64,000 bases of DNA from Halovivax asiaticus JCM 14624 (lineage in GTDB: Archaea > Halobacteriota > Halobacteria > Halobacteriales > Natrialbaceae), in contig NZ_AOIQ01000002.1 of NCBI RefSeq assembly GCF_000337515.1, positions 1-64,000 of the forward strand, written 5' to 3'. The notes under the pieces are model-generated. The model ran no database searches and had not been told where the DNA came from. It worked only from the letters and a program-made list of their open reading frames with translations. Below are positions 16,188 to 26,077 of the stretch, in pieces (the stretch's first letter is position 1; each line of letters opens with the position of its first letter). A program made the position numbers and the translations under genes.

Positions 16188-17723
16188 CTACACGAAGTCG
16201 CCGAGGCCGGATTGCCCGTCGCTTCCGTCTCCGCCGTCGCCTGCATCGCTATCAGCTGCGTCGTCACTCGCCTTGCCCGCGGTGTCCGCGTCCGAATTCG
16301 ACCTGTCTTCGTCGTCTCCGGACTGCCCATCGCCAGCGAGCGTCTGCTGGTTCGCCGGTTCGCTGTCGGCCGTCGACTCGTTCGTCTCGTCGTGGTCGCC
16401 GTCCGACCGAACGGCATCGAGGAAGGCATCACCGGAGTGTTCGACCGCTGCTCCCTCGCGGCGTGCTTCGGCGTCTTCGACGATCGATTCGACCTTGTTC
16501 GTGTCCTTGCCGCTGCCGGTGACGAACGAGACCTCACTCTCGTCTAGCTCGTAGGCGGCCGCCATCTCGACGGTGAGGTCTCGATTGTGGCAGTGGTGGG
16601 TCATCGACGCCAGATACGGGAGGATGTCGTTGCGGGCGGTCGCGATGCTCGCTCCCTCGCGGTCGGCGATGCGGCTGGCGATCGCGTCGCGCGTGTTCCG
16701 GCTCCCCCGACTCCGCCCGAGTTTGGACCAGTAACTCGGCGGGCCGTAGCGAGTCCAGCCGCCCTTCGACTCCCGGCGAGAGGCGGCGACGCCGGCGGTC
16801 ATGTTGTCGGTGGCGTAGCGCCAGTAGCTGTACTCCTGGGTCGCGCGAACCCGCCCGAGCCAGCGGTCGGCGTTCGACAGATAGCCGTACGCGTCGGCGA
16901 GTTCGGCGCCGGCGTAGTCCTTCGGCATGTTGTCCTCGATCCAGTTGATCAGATCGTCCGGCGTTTCGTCGACGTCGTAAGAGGCTTTCAGCGCTCCCTC
17001 GGCGTCTTTCTCTTTGATGAGTTCGTCGAGGTAGTCGAAGATGCCTTCCGTGGTGTCTCGCGACCCGGTGACGACGTCGTCCTCGGTGAGCCGTTCTGTC
17101 GATTCGGCGATCGCCTGCAGGTCGTTGACCGCCGATCGCAGATCACCGCTCGTGTTTTCAGCGATCGCGCGCAAGGCGTCCGCCTCGAACTCGATGTCCT
17201 CCTTGCGGCAGATATCTCGGAGGACGGGAACGATCGAGCGCGTGGAGACGTCGCGGAATTCGATTGTCTTGCAAGCGTTGCGCAACGAGTTGCTCATGTC
17301 GTAGAACTCGTTGGCGACGAGGACGATGGGCTGGCTGGCCGACTTGACGACGTCCGTGACCGCCCGCGAGCCGCCGTAGTCGGCGTTGCCGTGGAAGTTG
17401 TCGGCTTCGTCCAGGATGACGAGCCGGCGGCCGCTCGTGCCGCCCGTCAGCGTGCCCGACTTCGAGGCCTCGCCCGCAACGCGGTCGATGATGTCTTTCC
17501 CGCGGTGGTCGCTCGCGTTCAGTTCCATCACGGGCCAGTTCATGTCGGCGGCCAGCGCGTGCGCAGCCGAGGTCTTCCCGACACCGGGGCTCCCGTGGAC
17601 GATCACTGCCTTCCGGTGGTCGTCCCAGCTCTCGGCCCACTCGCGGAGCGCGTCGCGAGCCTTGTCGTTTCCCCGTACCGCCGACAACGTATCCGGGCGG
17701 TACTTCTCGGTCCAGTCGGTCAT
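16188..17723 (-). CDS. rfcL: replication factor C large subunit
   Basis: 511 residues. AAA+ clamp loader that loads PCNA on DNA. Walker A GSPGVGKTS (44-52), Walker B LVILDEADN and sensor-1 region are present, and the N-terminus EKYRPDTLSAVRGN is typical of RFC. After the collar domain comes a long acidic Ser/Asp/Gly-rich tail (about 430-511) ending QSGLGDFV. That tail end fits a PIP box (Q-x-x-L-x-x-F) for PCNA binding. A TATA-like CACTAAAC lies about 25 bases upstream of the ATG. Most of the gene is overlaid by a very long antisense frame, which is an artefact. Confidence 0.95.
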   Translation of the reverse strand: MTDWTEKYRPDTLSAVRGNDKARDALREWAESWDDHRKAVIVHGSPGVGKTSAAHALAADMNWPVMELNASDHRGKDIIDRVAGEASKSGTLTGGTSGRRLVILDEADNFHGNADYGGSRAVTDVVKSASQPIVLVANEFYDMSNSLRNACKTIEFRDVSTRSIVPVLRDICRKEDIEFEADALRAIAENTSGDLRSAVNDLQAIAESTERLTEDDVVTGSRDTTEGIFDYLDELIKEKDAEGALKASYDVDETPDDLINWIEDNMPKDYAGAELADAYGYLSNADRWLGRVRATQEYSYWRYATDNMTAGVAASRRESKGGWTRYGPPSYWSKLGRSRGSRNTRDAIASRIADREGASIATARNDILPYLASMTHHCHNRDLTVEMAAAYELDESEVSFVTGSGKDTNKVESIVEDAEARREGAAVEHSGDAFLDAVRSDGDHDETNESTADSEPANQQTLAGDGQSGDDEDRSNSDADTAGKASDDAADSDAGDGGDGSDGQSGLGDFV

Positions 17724-17783
17724 TGGCGGCGATTAGGCTGCGTCAAGTTTAGTGATTCCGGAGTGGGTCCTCGGCTCGCTTCC

Positions 17784-18392
17784 TCACAGGTTCCGTTCGA
17801 TCGCGGTCGCGATGGCATTGTAGGTCGGCGAATCGACGGCCTCTCCTTCGACGAAAATGGCCGGCGTCCCCCGAATGCCCATGTCCGTTCCCTCTTCCTT
17901 GGCCGCCTCGACCACTGGCTTGTATCGATCGTCGGAGACGTCCGAGAGGAGCGAGTCGCCGTCGACGCCGAGGGCTTCGGCGGCCGACGAGAGCACGTCT
18001 TTGCTGTACGCTCCCTGGTTCTCGAACATGCGATCCTTGAACGTCCAGAAGGCGTCGGAGTCGTCTGCGTCGTCCTGGACGACGCGGGCCGCCTCGGAGA
18101 CATCCCACGACCATCGGGTGAGAGGGATCGGAAAGTCGTAGAAGACGTACTGGATGTCGCCCGGAGTCACGTAGTTCTCGACCAGTTGCGGGTAGACGTT
18201 TTGGTCGAACGTCTTGCAGTGCGGGCAACTGAAGTCTTCCCAGACTTTGACGGTGACCGGTGCGTCGTCCGGGCCCAGCGTGGGGTTGGGGAGGCCATCG
18301 TCGCTATCGCTTCCCAGCAGGTCACCCAGGCAGCCGGAGACGGAGAGGGTCGATGCGCTGGCGATACCGGCGAGGGCGTGACGTCTATTCAT
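17784..18392 (-). CDS. DsbA-like thioredoxin-fold lipoprotein
   Basis: 202 residues. The N-terminus MNRRHALAGIASAS...SGC has twin Arg and a lipobox with Cys21, so it is probably Tat-exported and lipid-anchored. The thioredoxin domain has C56-P-H-C59 and the cis-Pro segment RGTPAIFV near the C-terminus, as in DsbA/thioredoxin_4 proteins. It may oxidise or isomerise disulfides of exported proteins. It is followed by the RFC gene on the same strand, but with a separate promoter there, so no operon is implied. Confidence 0.9.
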   Translation of the reverse strand: MNRRHALAGIASASTLSVSGCLGDLLGSDSDDGLPNPTLGPDDAPVTVKVWEDFSCPHCKTFDQNVYPQLVENYVTPGDIQYVFYDFPIPLTRWSWDVSEAARVVQDDADDSDAFWTFKDRMFENQGAYSKDVLSSAAEALGVDGDSLLSDVSDDRYKPVVEAAKEEGTDMGIRGTPAIFVEGEAVDSPTYNAIATAIERNL

Positions 18393-18452
18393 ACCGACAT
18401 CTATGTGGCTGCCACCAAAAACGTCCCTCTTCTCGATTCCGTCGGTCGCCGT

Positions 18453-18947
18453 TCAGAGCGGCCGAGCGACCATCTCGCCCCAGTGGTCGAAGTCGTGGCG
18501 GTCGTAGAAGCCGGCTGCGCGCTCGTTGTCCCCGTCGACGTCGAGGACGAGTCGGTCGATGGGGAGGTCCTGTTTCCGAGCCACGTCGACGGCGGCGTCC
18601 ATCAGTGCGTCCGAGACGCCTTCGCCGCGGTGGTCGGGAGCGACGTAGATCTCGTTGAGTACCGCGGCATCCCAGATCAACGCGAGCGACTCCGGGAGGA
18701 CGAAGACGTAGCCCGCGGGGTCGCCACCGACGGTCGCTACCGTCACCGCGCGTGGCTCGTCGGCGAGACACCGTTCGACCCACGCCAGATATCGTTCCCG
18801 GTACTCGGTCGTGAGTTTCTCCTCGTAGGCTGTCTGCTTGTCCGAGCCCCCGGTTTCGCTCCCGAGTTCGCGCTCGAACGCTCGTTTGTGTTCCCACAGC
18901 GCCTCTCGGTCGCGTTCCGGGTCGTACGGTCGAACCTCGACTGTCAT
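18453..18947 (-). CDS. GNAT family N-acetyltransferase
   Basis: 164 residues. The acetyl-CoA loop is in APDHRGEGVSDALM (motif A), with VFVLPES and the preceding strand (AVTVATVGGDPAGYVFV), and LVLDVDGDNERAAGFYDRHDF (motif B) at the C-terminus. The substrate cannot be told. The start is uncertain: ATG 18947 gives a typical start just before the first strand (MTVEVRPY); a GTG at 19010 would add 21 polar residues. No clear TATA supports either. Confidence 0.85.
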   Translation of the reverse strand: MTVEVRPYDPERDREALWEHKRAFERELGSETGGSDKQTAYEEKLTTEYRERYLAWVERCLADEPRAVTVATVGGDPAGYVFVLPESLALIWDAAVLNEIYVAPDHRGEGVSDALMDAAVDVARKQDLPIDRLVLDVDGDNERAAGFYDRHDFDHWGEMVARPL

Positions 18948-19073
18948 CGACGGGTGTTGCTCGCCGGGTCCCTTCGTCGTACCGGTGTCGGCGAAGGTGT
19001 CGGTCGACACGGATGCAATCCCGGGAGAGCGGTGAGAAAACGCGAGATCCTCGAATGCCTGTCGCTATCGCCG

Positions 19074-19742
19074 TCAGTGGTCGAGGCGAGTCGATCGACG
19101 TCCCTCCCAGAGACGGACGGAGACCGCGAGGTAACCAGCGAGGGCGACGACGAACCGTTCGCCGTTGTACGCGATCGGGAAGATCCGTTCCGGATCCGGC
19201 TCGGTGTCGGGCCCCGGATCGAAGCCGGTCTCGTAGTGGGTGGTCTCGGTCGTCCCCGCGGTCGTCGACTCCGAGACGGTCCGCGAGCCGTCGTCCGCCG
19301 TGGTGAACTCGACGAACGTCTGGACGAGCCCGTCGTGATTCGAGAGGTAGAGTTTCCCCGAAAGGTCGTAGAACTGGTCGTGAAGCGGCCAGAAGAGGTT
19401 GACTCCGTTGAAGAAGGCGTCGAGCATGATGTGAGCGACGAGCAGACAGGCGAGTGTCACCCAGAGCACCCGCGGTGCGTCCGCTCCAAATCGCGTACGG
19501 ACGATCGACTCCTCGCGTCGTCGGACGTCCCAGTACAGCAGCGCAGCCGGAACGGCGACGACGAAGAGATTGTGCAGTGCCGCCCGGTGTGTCCCCGTCC
19601 AGCCCATGCCGATCACCGTATCCAGGTCGAGCGCCGCAGTTGCGGCGAGCACCACCATAATCGCCTTCGCGTCGAAGCGATCGCCGAGCAGCGCGACGCC
19701 CAGCAGTCCGGCCAGGCCAACGTGGACGACGGTCGAGGGCAT
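19074..19742 (-). CDS. DUF457/YdjM-like membrane-bound metal-dependent hydrolase family protein
   Basis: 222 residues with about five hydrophobic segments. The N-terminal PSTVVHVGLAGLLG and the DLDTVIG and AHIMLDAFFNGVNLFWP segments fit the YdjM/DUF457 family, in which conserved His and Asp residues in the membrane may bind metal. A loop of about 60 residues rich in Thr, Asp and Glu (about 125-185) is probably extracellular. ATG 19742 was chosen because the family starts with M-P-x-T-x-x-H; the frame continues 14 residues upstream to 19784. Confidence 0.8.
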   Translation of the reverse strand: MPSTVVHVGLAGLLGVALLGDRFDAKAIMVVLAATAALDLDTVIGMGWTGTHRAALHNLFVVAVPAALLYWDVRRREESIVRTRFGADAPRVLWVTLACLLVAHIMLDAFFNGVNLFWPLHDQFYDLSGKLYLSNHDGLVQTFVEFTTADDGSRTVSESTTAGTTETTHYETGFDPGPDTEPDPERIFPIAYNGERFVVALAGYLAVSVRLWEGRRSTRLDH

Positions 19743-19914
19743 GTCGACCTCTACGCGTCGGATCGCTTGTACGTTTTCCCCCACGGGAGCCGTGATTGCT
19801 GTTCACCGAGTCGACCCTGATTCGACGGCTCGCCTCCGAAGGCACGGTTCCGACGACTCCGCTCCGGCGACACGGCTCCGATACGTTCTTGCGCGACGGC
19901 CCGAATAGCTGGCT

Positions 19915-20625
19915 ATGGGCGATGACGGGGTCAAGACGGCGCTCGCGGAGAAGATCGCCGGCGAAATTACTCTCTCCAGTGATCCCGGCGCGACGATTCG
20001 CAAGTGGCGAACGGATTTCGGCATCTCTCAGACGGCGCTGGCCGACGAACTCGACGTCTCCGCTTCGGTGGTCTCCGATTACGAGAGCGGTCGGCGGGGG
20101 AACCCCGGTATCGGCGTCGTGAGCCGGCTCGTCGGGGGCTTGCTCGCCATCGACGAGCGGCGTGGCGGCGAGCGGATTAGACAGTACGGTCGCGTCCTCT
20201 CGGCGGGATTCGAGAGCGACGTCGTCTACGATCTCCGCGAGTACGCGACGACACGACCGCTCGGGACGCTGTACGACGCGCTCGACGCGACCGAAGTCGT
20301 CGCGGGCACGTCTGACCGCATCAGCGGTCACACCGTCATCGACAGTATCAGTGCGATCACTCGGCTCTCGAGCGAGGAGTTCATCCGCCTCTATGGCCAG
20401 TCGACGAATCGCGCGCTCGTGTTCACCGGCGTCACCCGCGGCGAATCGCCACTCGTCGCGCTCCGCGTCGTCACCCCGACCCCCAACGCCGTTATCCTCC
20501 ACGGTATCGACGAATCGGCCCTGTGGGACCACGCGGCCGACCTGGCCCGTATCGACGGCTATTCGCTGGCTGTCACGGACGAGCCACTCGAATCGATGCT
20601 CGAGACGCTCGCGACGATCGACTGA
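19915..20625 (+). CDS. archaeal XRE-like HTH transcriptional regulator
   Basis: 236 residues. A cro/C1-type helix-turn-helix lies at about 27-75 (IRKWRTDFGISQTALADELDVSASVVSDYESGRR). The C-terminal ~140 residues form an alpha/beta domain with a repeat-like ALRVVTPTPNAVILHG segment; this is a known archaeal regulator type with a conserved but uncharacterised sensor domain. It is transcribed alone and converges on gcvH. It has no visible metal or redox motif. Its target is unknown. Confidence 0.8.
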   Translation: MGDDGVKTALAEKIAGEITLSSDPGATIRKWRTDFGISQTALADELDVSASVVSDYESGRRGNPGIGVVSRLVGGLLAIDERRGGERIRQYGRVLSAGFESDVVYDLREYATTRPLGTLYDALDATEVVAGTSDRISGHTVIDSISAITRLSSEEFIRLYGQSTNRALVFTGVTRGESPLVALRVVTPTPNAVILHGIDESALWDHAADLARIDGYSLAVTDEPLESMLETLATID

Positions 20626-20727
20626 CGATGGTTCCGTCGGCTGAGACGGACTGCTCGTCTCTGTGAGGAAAGCTGTTCGGCTCTGTGAGAAGAGTTACTC
20701 GGTTCTGTCGGGTCGACGCGCGTCGAC

Positions 20728-21111
20728 TCAGGCGATCTGGTCTTCGTACGCGTCGGCGTCGAGCAACGAATCGAGTTCAGCGTCGGCTTCGAGATCGAGT
20801 TCGAGCATCCAGCCGTCGCCGTAGGGATCGTCGTTGACGAGTTCGGGCGCGTCGAACAGCTCCTCGTTGACGGCCGTGACTTCGCCACCGACCGGGGCGT
20901 AGAGGTCGGAGACGGCCTTGATAGACTCGACGACGCCGAAGTTGTCGTCCTGTTCGATCGTCTCGCCGACGTCTGGCAATTCGACGAAGACGACGTCGCC
21001 GAGTTCGTCCTGTGCGAAATCGGAGATGCCGATCGTGACCACGCCGTCGCTTTCGGCCGCCCACTCGTGCGATTCTCGGTAGCGCCGGTCCGCTGGGATC
21101 TCGAAGCTCAT
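20728..21111 (-). CDS. gcvH: glycine cleavage system H protein
   Basis: 127 residues, lipoyl-carrier. The lipoylation site is Lys65 in [10 protein letters not shown], and the N-terminal ESHEWA is typical. It shuttles the aminomethyl group from P protein to T protein. Its ATG shares one base with the gcvT stop (TAATG at 21109-21113), so it is co-translated with gcvT. The acidic C-terminus follows the haloarchaeal pattern. The P-protein genes lie 11 kb away. Confidence 0.96.
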   Translation of the reverse strand: MSFEIPADRRYRESHEWAAESDGVVTIGISDFAQDELGDVVFVELPDVGETIEQDDNFGVVESIKAVSDLYAPVGGEVTAVNEELFDAPELVNDDPYGDGWMLELDLEADAELDSLLDADAYEDQIA

Positions 21112-22217
21112 TATTCCGTATCGATGAATGGGATGGGTGCAACCTTTGCCTTTTTCGTTCGGTCACGAACACGAACACCGATCTCGGTCCCCGGCTCGGC
21201 GTACTCGACGGGGACGTACGCGAGGCCGATGGCCTCCGAGAGCGTCGGGCTCATCGTCCCGCTGGTGACCGTGCCGACGACTTCGTCGTCGACGACCACG
21301 TCGTGGCCGTGGCGTGCGATCCCGCGCCCCTCAACGACGAAGCCGACGAGTTCCTCGTCGGCACCCGTCTCGTGCTGTTTGGCGAGGGCGTCACGCCCGA
21401 CGAAGTCGGTGTCGAGCGAGACGGTGAACCCGATCCCGGCCTCGTAGGGCGTCCGGGGGTTCTCGTCCTGGTCGAAATCCTGTCCGGACAGCAGGAGGCC
21501 CGCTTCCAGACGTAGGGTGTCTCTGGACCCCAGGCCGCAGGGTCGGCAGTCGTCCGCGAACGCCGTCCAGATCTCTTCCGAGTCGTCGGCGGGGAACACG
21601 AGTTCGAAGCCGTCTTCCCCGGTGTAGCCGGTCCGGGCGGTCCAGCACTCGACACCGTCGAAGGGGACGTACGTCGCTTCGAACCGACCGATGTCGTCGA
21701 TCGCGTCGGCGTCGTCGGATCGCTCGGCCACGAGCTCGGGTGCACGCGGGCCCTGCACGGCGACCATGCCGTAGGCCGTGGTCTCGTTCGCCACGTCGGC
21801 GTCCAGATCCCACTCGTCCCGGTGGCGCTGGAACCGTTCGGTCATCGCGTCGTCCGTTCCCGCGTTCGGGACGAACAGGTAGGCCGCGTTGCCGTCGCGA
21901 TCGGGGAGCCGATAGATGACCGTGTCGTCGATGATCGAGCCGTCCTCGGCCAGGATCGTGCTGTACTGGGAGTCACCGGGTTTGAGCCGGCTGACGTCGT
22001 TGGACGTCAGTCGATTCAGGAGCGAACGGCCGTCGGGGCCGGTCACTTCGAGCTGGCCCATGTGTGAGACGTCGAAGATGCCGGCGTCCTCGCGGACGGC
22101 TTCGTGTTCCGTGCGGATCGAATCGAACTCGACGGGCATCTCCCAGCCACCGAACTCGGTGAAACTGGCTCCCCGTTCGTCGTGGACGTCCCGCAACGGC
22201 GGCGCGTTGAGCGACAT
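21111..22217 (-). CDS. gcvT: glycine cleavage system T protein (aminomethyltransferase)
   Basis: 368 residues, the usual GcvT length. It releases ammonia and transfers the methylene group to a folate cofactor. [30 protein letters not shown] and the C-terminal IGLAYVP are characteristic. ATG 22217 was chosen because the family starts close to [17 protein letters not shown]; the frame runs on to 22271 without a better start. It forms an operon with gcvH. Confidence 0.96.
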   Translation of the reverse strand: MSLNAPPLRDVHDERGASFTEFGGWEMPVEFDSIRTEHEAVREDAGIFDVSHMGQLEVTGPDGRSLLNRLTSNDVSRLKPGDSQYSTILAEDGSIIDDTVIYRLPDRDGNAAYLFVPNAGTDDAMTERFQRHRDEWDLDADVANETTAYGMVAVQGPRAPELVAERSDDADAIDDIGRFEATYVPFDGVECWTARTGYTGEDGFELVFPADDSEEIWTAFADDCRPCGLGSRDTLRLEAGLLLSGQDFDQDENPRTPYEAGIGFTVSLDTDFVGRDALAKQHETGADEELVGFVVEGRGIARHGHDVVVDDEVVGTVTSGTMSPTLSEAIGLAYVPVEYAEPGTEIGVRVRDRTKKAKVAPIPFIDTE

Positions 22218-22345
22218 ATCCGGACGATTGCGACGTGCGTAGTAATGTCTTTTCGTCGGACGAACGTCCACAGGAATTGCCGGTTCCGGACCGTCAGTCG
22301 GTTCCGTGACGGCACGTTTTTCGTTCGGGAGTCGAAGGGGAGGGC

Positions 22346-22813
22346 ATGTTCGAGTCGTTGCTGGAGCGCGTACGGTCCCCGTCGACCGGTGTGGGCCTCG
22401 TCGTCGACGGACCGAACGTCTTTCGCGAGGAGTTCGATGTCGATCTGGACGAGCTCAGGGATCTCGGCCGTTCGGAGGGTACGCTCGTCGTCTCACGACT
22501 GTACGTGAACGAGCACGCGACGCCGGGGCTCATCCAGGCTGCGGAGGCGCGCGGGTTCGAGGTCGTCGTGACCAGTGGCGACGTCGACGTGAGACTCGCC
22601 GTCGACGCGACAGCACTCGTCACCAGTGAACGGATCGGGACGCTCGTCGTCGTCTCACGAGACACGGATTTCAAACCCGTCCTCGAACGGGCCAGAGTCG
22701 ACGGCATCGAGACCCTCGCGGTCGCCCCTGGGACGTACGGTCGCTCCGACGCGCTTCAAAACGCGGCTGATCGGGCGATTACACTGGACACGTCCGACGA
22801 GACGGACGGGTAG
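22346..22813 (+). CDS. NYN-domain (PIN-like) putative ribonuclease
   Basis: 155 residues. GLVVDGPNVFR (17-27) contains the Asp21 and Asn24 expected at the NYN/PIN acid pocket, GDVDVRLAVDATAL supplies the next acidic residues, and VVVSRDTDFKPVLERAR the last. The archaeal family (TIGR00288 as I recall) is thought to be a metal-dependent RNase. A TATA-like GTTTTTCG lies about 28 bases upstream. It is divergent from gcvT and has no antitoxin-like partner beside it, so a toxin role is not supported. Confidence 0.85.
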   Translation: MFESLLERVRSPSTGVGLVVDGPNVFREEFDVDLDELRDLGRSEGTLVVSRLYVNEHATPGLIQAAEARGFEVVVTSGDVDVRLAVDATALVTSERIGTLVVVSRDTDFKPVLERARVDGIETLAVAPGTYGRSDALQNAADRAITLDTSDETDG

Positions 22814-23005
22814 GAACGAGTCGGAGACAGCGGTCTCGACGGCTGACGGCAGAAGTACTGGGGTATACGCTCAGCGAGCCCCGAGGTCTGTCGGTGCGTT
22901 GCAGTGGCTCTGTTTGGTATTGCGATGAGAGGAGTAAGGGGGTCCGCTATCGGTGCAACGGTTCGCTCGTGGTTCGTCGACGGGAGACCGGATTTCAGAT
23001 CGTGA

Positions 23006-24841
23006 TTACTTGCCAAGTTCGTCGACGGTCATCGTGTAGGACCCACTGCCCGAGTAGGCGTCGACGAGCAGGCCGAGTTCCTCACCGCCGGAGAGATCGA
23101 CGGTGATCTCTTCCTGGCTGTCCGGTGAGGTCGACGCCTCGTCGTAGTCCGAGGTCGTCGGCGTGCGACCGTCGAGCGTGAGGAAGAGGTCGAAGTCGGC
23201 CGACGAGGGGCCGGACAGCGTGACCGTCGCCTGGCACGGGTTCGCCGTGTCGAGCGTGTAGGTGTAGCTGTCACTGCCGTTGCCCCACCAGCCGCCGCTG
23301 AGCGAACCCGAGACCGAATCGGAGCTCGTCTCGGCGCCACACTGGCCGCCACCGCCGTCGCCGCCGACGGCGACCGTCTGCGTGGATGTGTCCGTGTTGC
23401 CGTTACCGGCGGTCACGGTCAGCTCGACTGAGTAGTCGCCCTCGGACGCGAAGCGATGGTCAGCGGTCACACCGGAAGCCGTCGAGCCGTCGCCGAAGTC
23501 CCACTCGTAGCCGCTGATGCTCCCGCCATCGGGTGCCGACGAGCCGCTGGCGTCGAACGTGACGGTCTCGTCGGCCTCGGGGTCGGACGGGCTGAAGCCG
23601 AAGCTCGCGGTCGGGCTGTCTGGTTGGCCGCCGCCTTCGACGATGTTGGCCGCGTCGACGCGACCGTTGCCCTGCTCATCCGAGGAGAGGCCGATGTCGA
23701 CGGCCGTCTCTTCGAGGAGCTGGCGGAGTTCGCTCGGGGAGTGGTCCGGATGAGTCGCTTTCCCCAGTGCGGCGACACCCGCCGCGACGGGCGATGCCAT
23801 CGACGTCCCGTCGAAACTCGCGTAGCCGTCGGTCGGCACGGGCGCGAGCACGCCGACGCCGGGCGAGGCGACGTCGATGTTCGGTCCGACGTTCGAGAAG
23901 CTCGCGATGTTCTCGTTTTCGTCGATCGCGGAGACGGCAACGCAGTTCTCGTAGGCTGCCGGGTACGAGACCGGCGAACCGGAGTCGTTACCGGCCGCCG
24001 CGATCGGGAGCGTGCCGTTTTCGAACGCGTAGTTGATCGCGCTGCGCCCCGTCTCGTTGGCGCCGCCGCCACCGAGCGAGAGGTTGATGATGTCCGCCCC
24101 TTCGTCGGCCGCCCACTGGATCCCGTCGGCGATGTCCGACAGCGATCCGCTTCCGCCGCCGAGGACGCGGGCGTTGATGAGGGTACTGTCGCTGATGCCG
24201 GCCGTTCCGGTGCCGTTGTCGATCGTCGCCGCCGCACACCCGGAGACGTGCGTCCCGTGCTGTTCGCCCGACGGCGGGTACGGGTCACTATCGTCGTCCG
24301 CGAAGTCGTAGCCGGGGTCGTCCCGGTACTGGGCCGCGAGGTCTTCGTGGTCGTACTGGGCGCCCGTGTCGACGACCGCGATGGTGACATCCGACGAACC
24401 CGTCGTCGTGTCCCAGGCCTGCGGGGCGTTGACCAGCTGTGGCGCGTACTGGTCGCCAAACTGCGGGTCGTTTGGCTCGTAGAACGCCTCCAGCGTCACG
24501 TTCCGTTCTGCGTACTCGACACCCGGCTGGCGCTCGAGTCGGTCGATGACCGAGTCCATCGCACTCGGGCCGTCGTCGGCGACTTTTACGGCCATGTAGC
24601 CGAGCGTCTCGTTCTCGTGAACGACCGATGCGTCGCTCGGAATTGCAGATTCGACCGTCGAGCGTGCGCTCGCGAGACCGACGGTATCGGTCTTGCCCAC
24701 CAGGATCTCGTCTTCCTTCGGGCCGGGTTCGCGACCGGGCGTCGCCGAAACGACGCTACCGAGTCCGAGGAACGCGCCGGTTGCCGCAGTCGACTTGAGA
24801 ACTGTACGTCTACTCGTCTGTCCGGAATGCTCGTGTGTCAT
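23006..24841 (-). CDS. secreted subtilisin-like serine protease with PKD and C-terminal PPC-type domain
   Basis: 611 residues, halolysin-like. A Tat signal (S-R-R-T-V-L-K at 10-16 and a hydrophobic run to ~33) ends near ATPG. An I9-type propeptide runs from about 40 to 120. The S8 domain follows with catalytic Asp158 (VVDTG), His195 (HGTHVSG) and Ser347 (GTSMASP), and oxyanion Asn in AAAGNDSG. A PKD domain (about 407-490, with YEWDFGDGS) and a PPC-like C-terminal domain (about 505-611) complete it. It probably matures outside the cell. A minus-strand TTTTATGG (~24863-24870) about 27 bases upstream gives a leaderless mRNA. Confidence 0.95.
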   Translation of the reverse strand: MTHEHSGQTSRRTVLKSTAATGAFLGLGSVVSATPGREPGPKEDEILVGKTDTVGLASARSTVESAIPSDASVVHENETLGYMAVKVADDGPSAMDSVIDRLERQPGVEYAERNVTLEAFYEPNDPQFGDQYAPQLVNAPQAWDTTTGSSDVTIAVVDTGAQYDHEDLAAQYRDDPGYDFADDDSDPYPPSGEQHGTHVSGCAAATIDNGTGTAGISDSTLINARVLGGGSGSLSDIADGIQWAADEGADIINLSLGGGGANETGRSAINYAFENGTLPIAAAGNDSGSPVSYPAAYENCVAVSAIDENENIASFSNVGPNIDVASPGVGVLAPVPTDGYASFDGTSMASPVAAGVAALGKATHPDHSPSELRQLLEETAVDIGLSSDEQGNGRVDAANIVEGGGQPDSPTASFGFSPSDPEADETVTFDASGSSAPDGGSISGYEWDFGDGSTASGVTADHRFASEGDYSVELTVTAGNGNTDTSTQTVAVGGDGGGGQCGAETSSDSVSGSLSGGWWGNGSDSYTYTLDTANPCQATVTLSGPSSADFDLFLTLDGRTPTTSDYDEASTSPDSQEEITVDLSGGEELGLLVDAYSGSGSYTMTVDELGK

Positions 24842-25234
24842 TCCAACCCACCCTTTCGTAGCTCACCATAAAACCGTTCGTAAACTATGTGTATTTTATT
24901 GAGAAATAAATAATAGTAACGTGACGTACAACACACTGAACCATTTCGGCGGAAAATACGGCGTATTTGCACTGCCTGGCGGGAGCTATTGTCCAGACCG
25001 AAAGCGAAGTTCATGTATCGGAGATAACCAACGGAACTCGAGTTTACTATCGGTGGATGATATAGTGAACAGAACACTATCTCGAGTCAGCGTCCGACTC
25101 CGGCTGGTTGTCGGCTTTCTCGCGCGCTGAACGCCTGCGGCCGACGGACCGCGGCTGACTGACCGCAACCGTTCGTTCGTGTGGTGGCCGACGCGGACCC
25201 GACCGTTTTTGCAGGCGGCGCCGAACGTCCCGAT
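24842..25234. other. A/T-rich intergenic region
   Basis: About 390 bases between the divergent protease and TatD-like genes. 24890-25080 is clearly richer in A/T than its surroundings (for example AATAAATAATAG near 24904). Open frames here (e.g. 24838-25077 minus) are short, overlap the protease start and have no promoter, so I do not call them. TATA-like elements for the protease (minus, ~24866) and the TatD-like gene (plus, ~25205) are at its edges. Confidence 0.5.
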
Positions 25235-26077
25235 ATGACCAGCATCGACGCTCCGGTTCTCGACAACCACCTGCATCTGGATCCGGCAGCTGGAGCCGGG
25301 ATGGACGCCGTTCGCGACTTCGAGCGGGTTGGCGGAACACACCTGTTGATCGTCAACAAACCGTCGTGGCATCTCGGCCCCCTTCCCGAGGATCCGGCCG
25401 ATTTCGACGCCGTCTTCGAGACGACGGTCGAGATCGCCGACCGCGCCTCGGAAATCCTTCCCGGCCGCGCGTGGCCCGTGCTGGGTGTCCACCCGACGCT
25501 CATTTCACGACTCGTCGACGACGGCTGCTCCCCCGCGGGGGCCGGCGAGCGGATCAGGATGGGGCTCGATCGAGCCAGCGTGTTCGTCGATGACGGGCGA
25601 GCGCTTGCGCTGAAGTCCGGCCGACCACACTACGACGTCTCGGACGATGTCTGGGCCGAATCCAACGCCTGTCTCCGACACGCGCTCGAACGTGCGAGCG
25701 ACGCAGACTGCGCACTCCAGTTGCACACTGAAGCCACGGATGAGTTGACCGACGTGGCCGGGTGGGCGCGTGACGTCGGTCATGATCCGACTCGCGTCGT
25801 GAAACACTACGCGGCCGGTCGCCTCGAGGGCGTCACGCCGAGCGTGATGAGCGAGAAAGATCGCCTCGAACGAGCGGCCGAGCGGGGCGACCCGTTTCTC
25901 ATGGAGACCGATTTCGTCGACGACCCGGAGCGTCCGGGCGCTGTCCTGGGGCCAAAGACGGTCCCGCGTCGCGTTCGCTGGCTCGCGGAAAATGGATTCG
26001 ACGATGCGATACACACTGCACACGTCGAAACGCCCCGTCAGGTGTACGGAATCGACACGGAAGCGACGCTCTCGTGA
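25235..26077 (+). CDS. TatD-related metal-dependent hydrolase (archaeal subfamily)
   Basis: 280 residues, TIM-barrel amidohydrolase. LDNHLHLD (9-16) has the H-x-H metal motif; LQLHTEA, VVKHYAA and LMETDFVDD provide the later His and Asp ligands, and TVPRRVRWLAENG matches the C-terminal helix of TatD proteins. TatD proteins are DNases or other phospho/amidohydrolases; the archaeal branch is uncharacterised to my knowledge. ATG 25235 has a TATA-like GTTTTTGC about 28 bases upstream; the in-frame 25181 start lies ahead of that box. Confidence 0.88.
   Translation: MTSIDAPVLDNHLHLDPAAGAGMDAVRDFERVGGTHLLIVNKPSWHLGPLPEDPADFDAVFETTVEIADRASEILPGRAWPVLGVHPTLISRLVDDGCSPAGAGERIRMGLDRASVFVDDGRALALKSGRPHYDVSDDVWAESNACLRHALERASDADCALQLHTEATDELTDVAGWARDVGHDPTRVVKHYAAGRLEGVTPSVMSEKDRLERAAERGDPFLMETDFVDDPERPGAVLGPKTVPRRVRWLAENGFDDAIHTAHVETPRQVYGIDTEATLS

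Noticed and set aside
16587-19820. 1077-codon open frame on the plus strand
   Set aside because: It runs antisense across RFC, DsbA-like, GNAT and DUF457 genes, has Arg/Val/Asp-rich shadow sequence with no motif; GC-rich genomes give such long frames by chance.
18385-20532. 715-codon minus-strand frame
   Set aside because: Crosses three genes out of frame; no protein character.
23456-24871. 471-codon plus-strand frame
   Set aside because: Shadow of the subtilisin-like protease.
24838-25077. 79-codon minus-strand frame in the A/T-rich gap
   Set aside because: Overlaps the protease start and lies in A/T-rich non-coding sequence.
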